From Pseudomonadota bacterium (lineage in GTDB: Bacteria > Bdellovibrionota > Oligoflexia > Oligoflexales > Oligoflexaceae), in contig JAKQGS010000182.1 of NCBI GenBank assembly GCA_029556045.1, positions 1-5,547 of the forward strand: 5,547 nt of DNA, in the 5' to 3' direction. Position numbers and translations under genes: made by a program. Positions within the stretch are counted from its first letter, which is position 1, and each line of letters starts with the position of its first letter. The notes under the pieces are model-generated. The model saw only the letters and a program-made list of their open reading frames with translations, was not told the origin of the DNA and made no database searches. This document shows positions 5,498 through 5,547 of the stretch, one piece after another.

Positions 5498-5547
5498 AGT
5501 TCTTATGAACCTCTCACCAACGTGGGGACAGCCGCGCCAACCTAGCG
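5498..5547 (-). other. Upstream flank of the operon's first visible gene
   Basis: These 50 bases precede the SDR start on the minus strand. I see no clear -35/-10 pair. A TAG (5544-5542) in another frame near the very edge could be the stop of a preceding gene, in which case the operon would extend beyond the window. This cannot be settled here. Confidence 0.25.

Overview
The window carries a compact, divergent type II (dissociated) fatty acid synthesis module, all on the minus strand, followed by a 4'-phosphopantetheinyl transferase and the 5' part of a HelD-type UvrD/Rep-family ATPase gene. FabA-type dehydratases occur mostly in Proteobacteria, and G+C looks moderate (roughly mid-50s % by eye), so a proteobacterial chromosome is the best guess. 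The exact lineage cannot be fixed from the sequence alone.

Layout in transcription order, right to left: about 50 bp of leader or upstream flank (5498-5547); an enoyl-ACP-reductase-like SDR (5497-4556); a FabA-like dehydratase/isomerase (4546-3953); a FabZ-like hotdog dehydratase (3942-3457); a KAS I/II-like condensing enzyme (3460-2168); an acyl carrier protein (2168-1917). These five genes are separated by at most 10 bp, or overlap by 1 to 4 bp, so they look like one translationally coupled operon. A GC-rich hairpin with a UUCG loop (1857-1880) follows acp and looks like its terminator. A 121-bp element bounded by a perfect 20-bp inverted repeat (1713-1833) lies between that hairpin and the PPTase gene (1687-1046). 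An A/T-run-rich spacer with alternative hairpins (771-1045) precedes the HelD-type gene, which starts with GTG at 770 and runs off the left edge.

How the genes fit together: the PPTase can arm the ACP with phosphopantetheine. The KAS would then condense, the two dehydratases would remove water (the FabA type can also isomerise trans-2 to cis-3), and the SDR would reduce the enoyl group. No beta-ketoacyl reductase, malonyl transacylase or KAS III is present, so the module must borrow these from housekeeping FAS or from genes outside the window.

Several proteins depart from housekeeping motifs: NSA instead of DSL at the ACP serine, HLTAT and GFGDVN in the KAS, and a large insertion in the SDR. 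Together with the nearby PPTase, this suggests a second, dedicated acyl-ACP pathway making a special acyl chain (unsaturated, hydroxylated or very long). The product cannot be read from the sequence.
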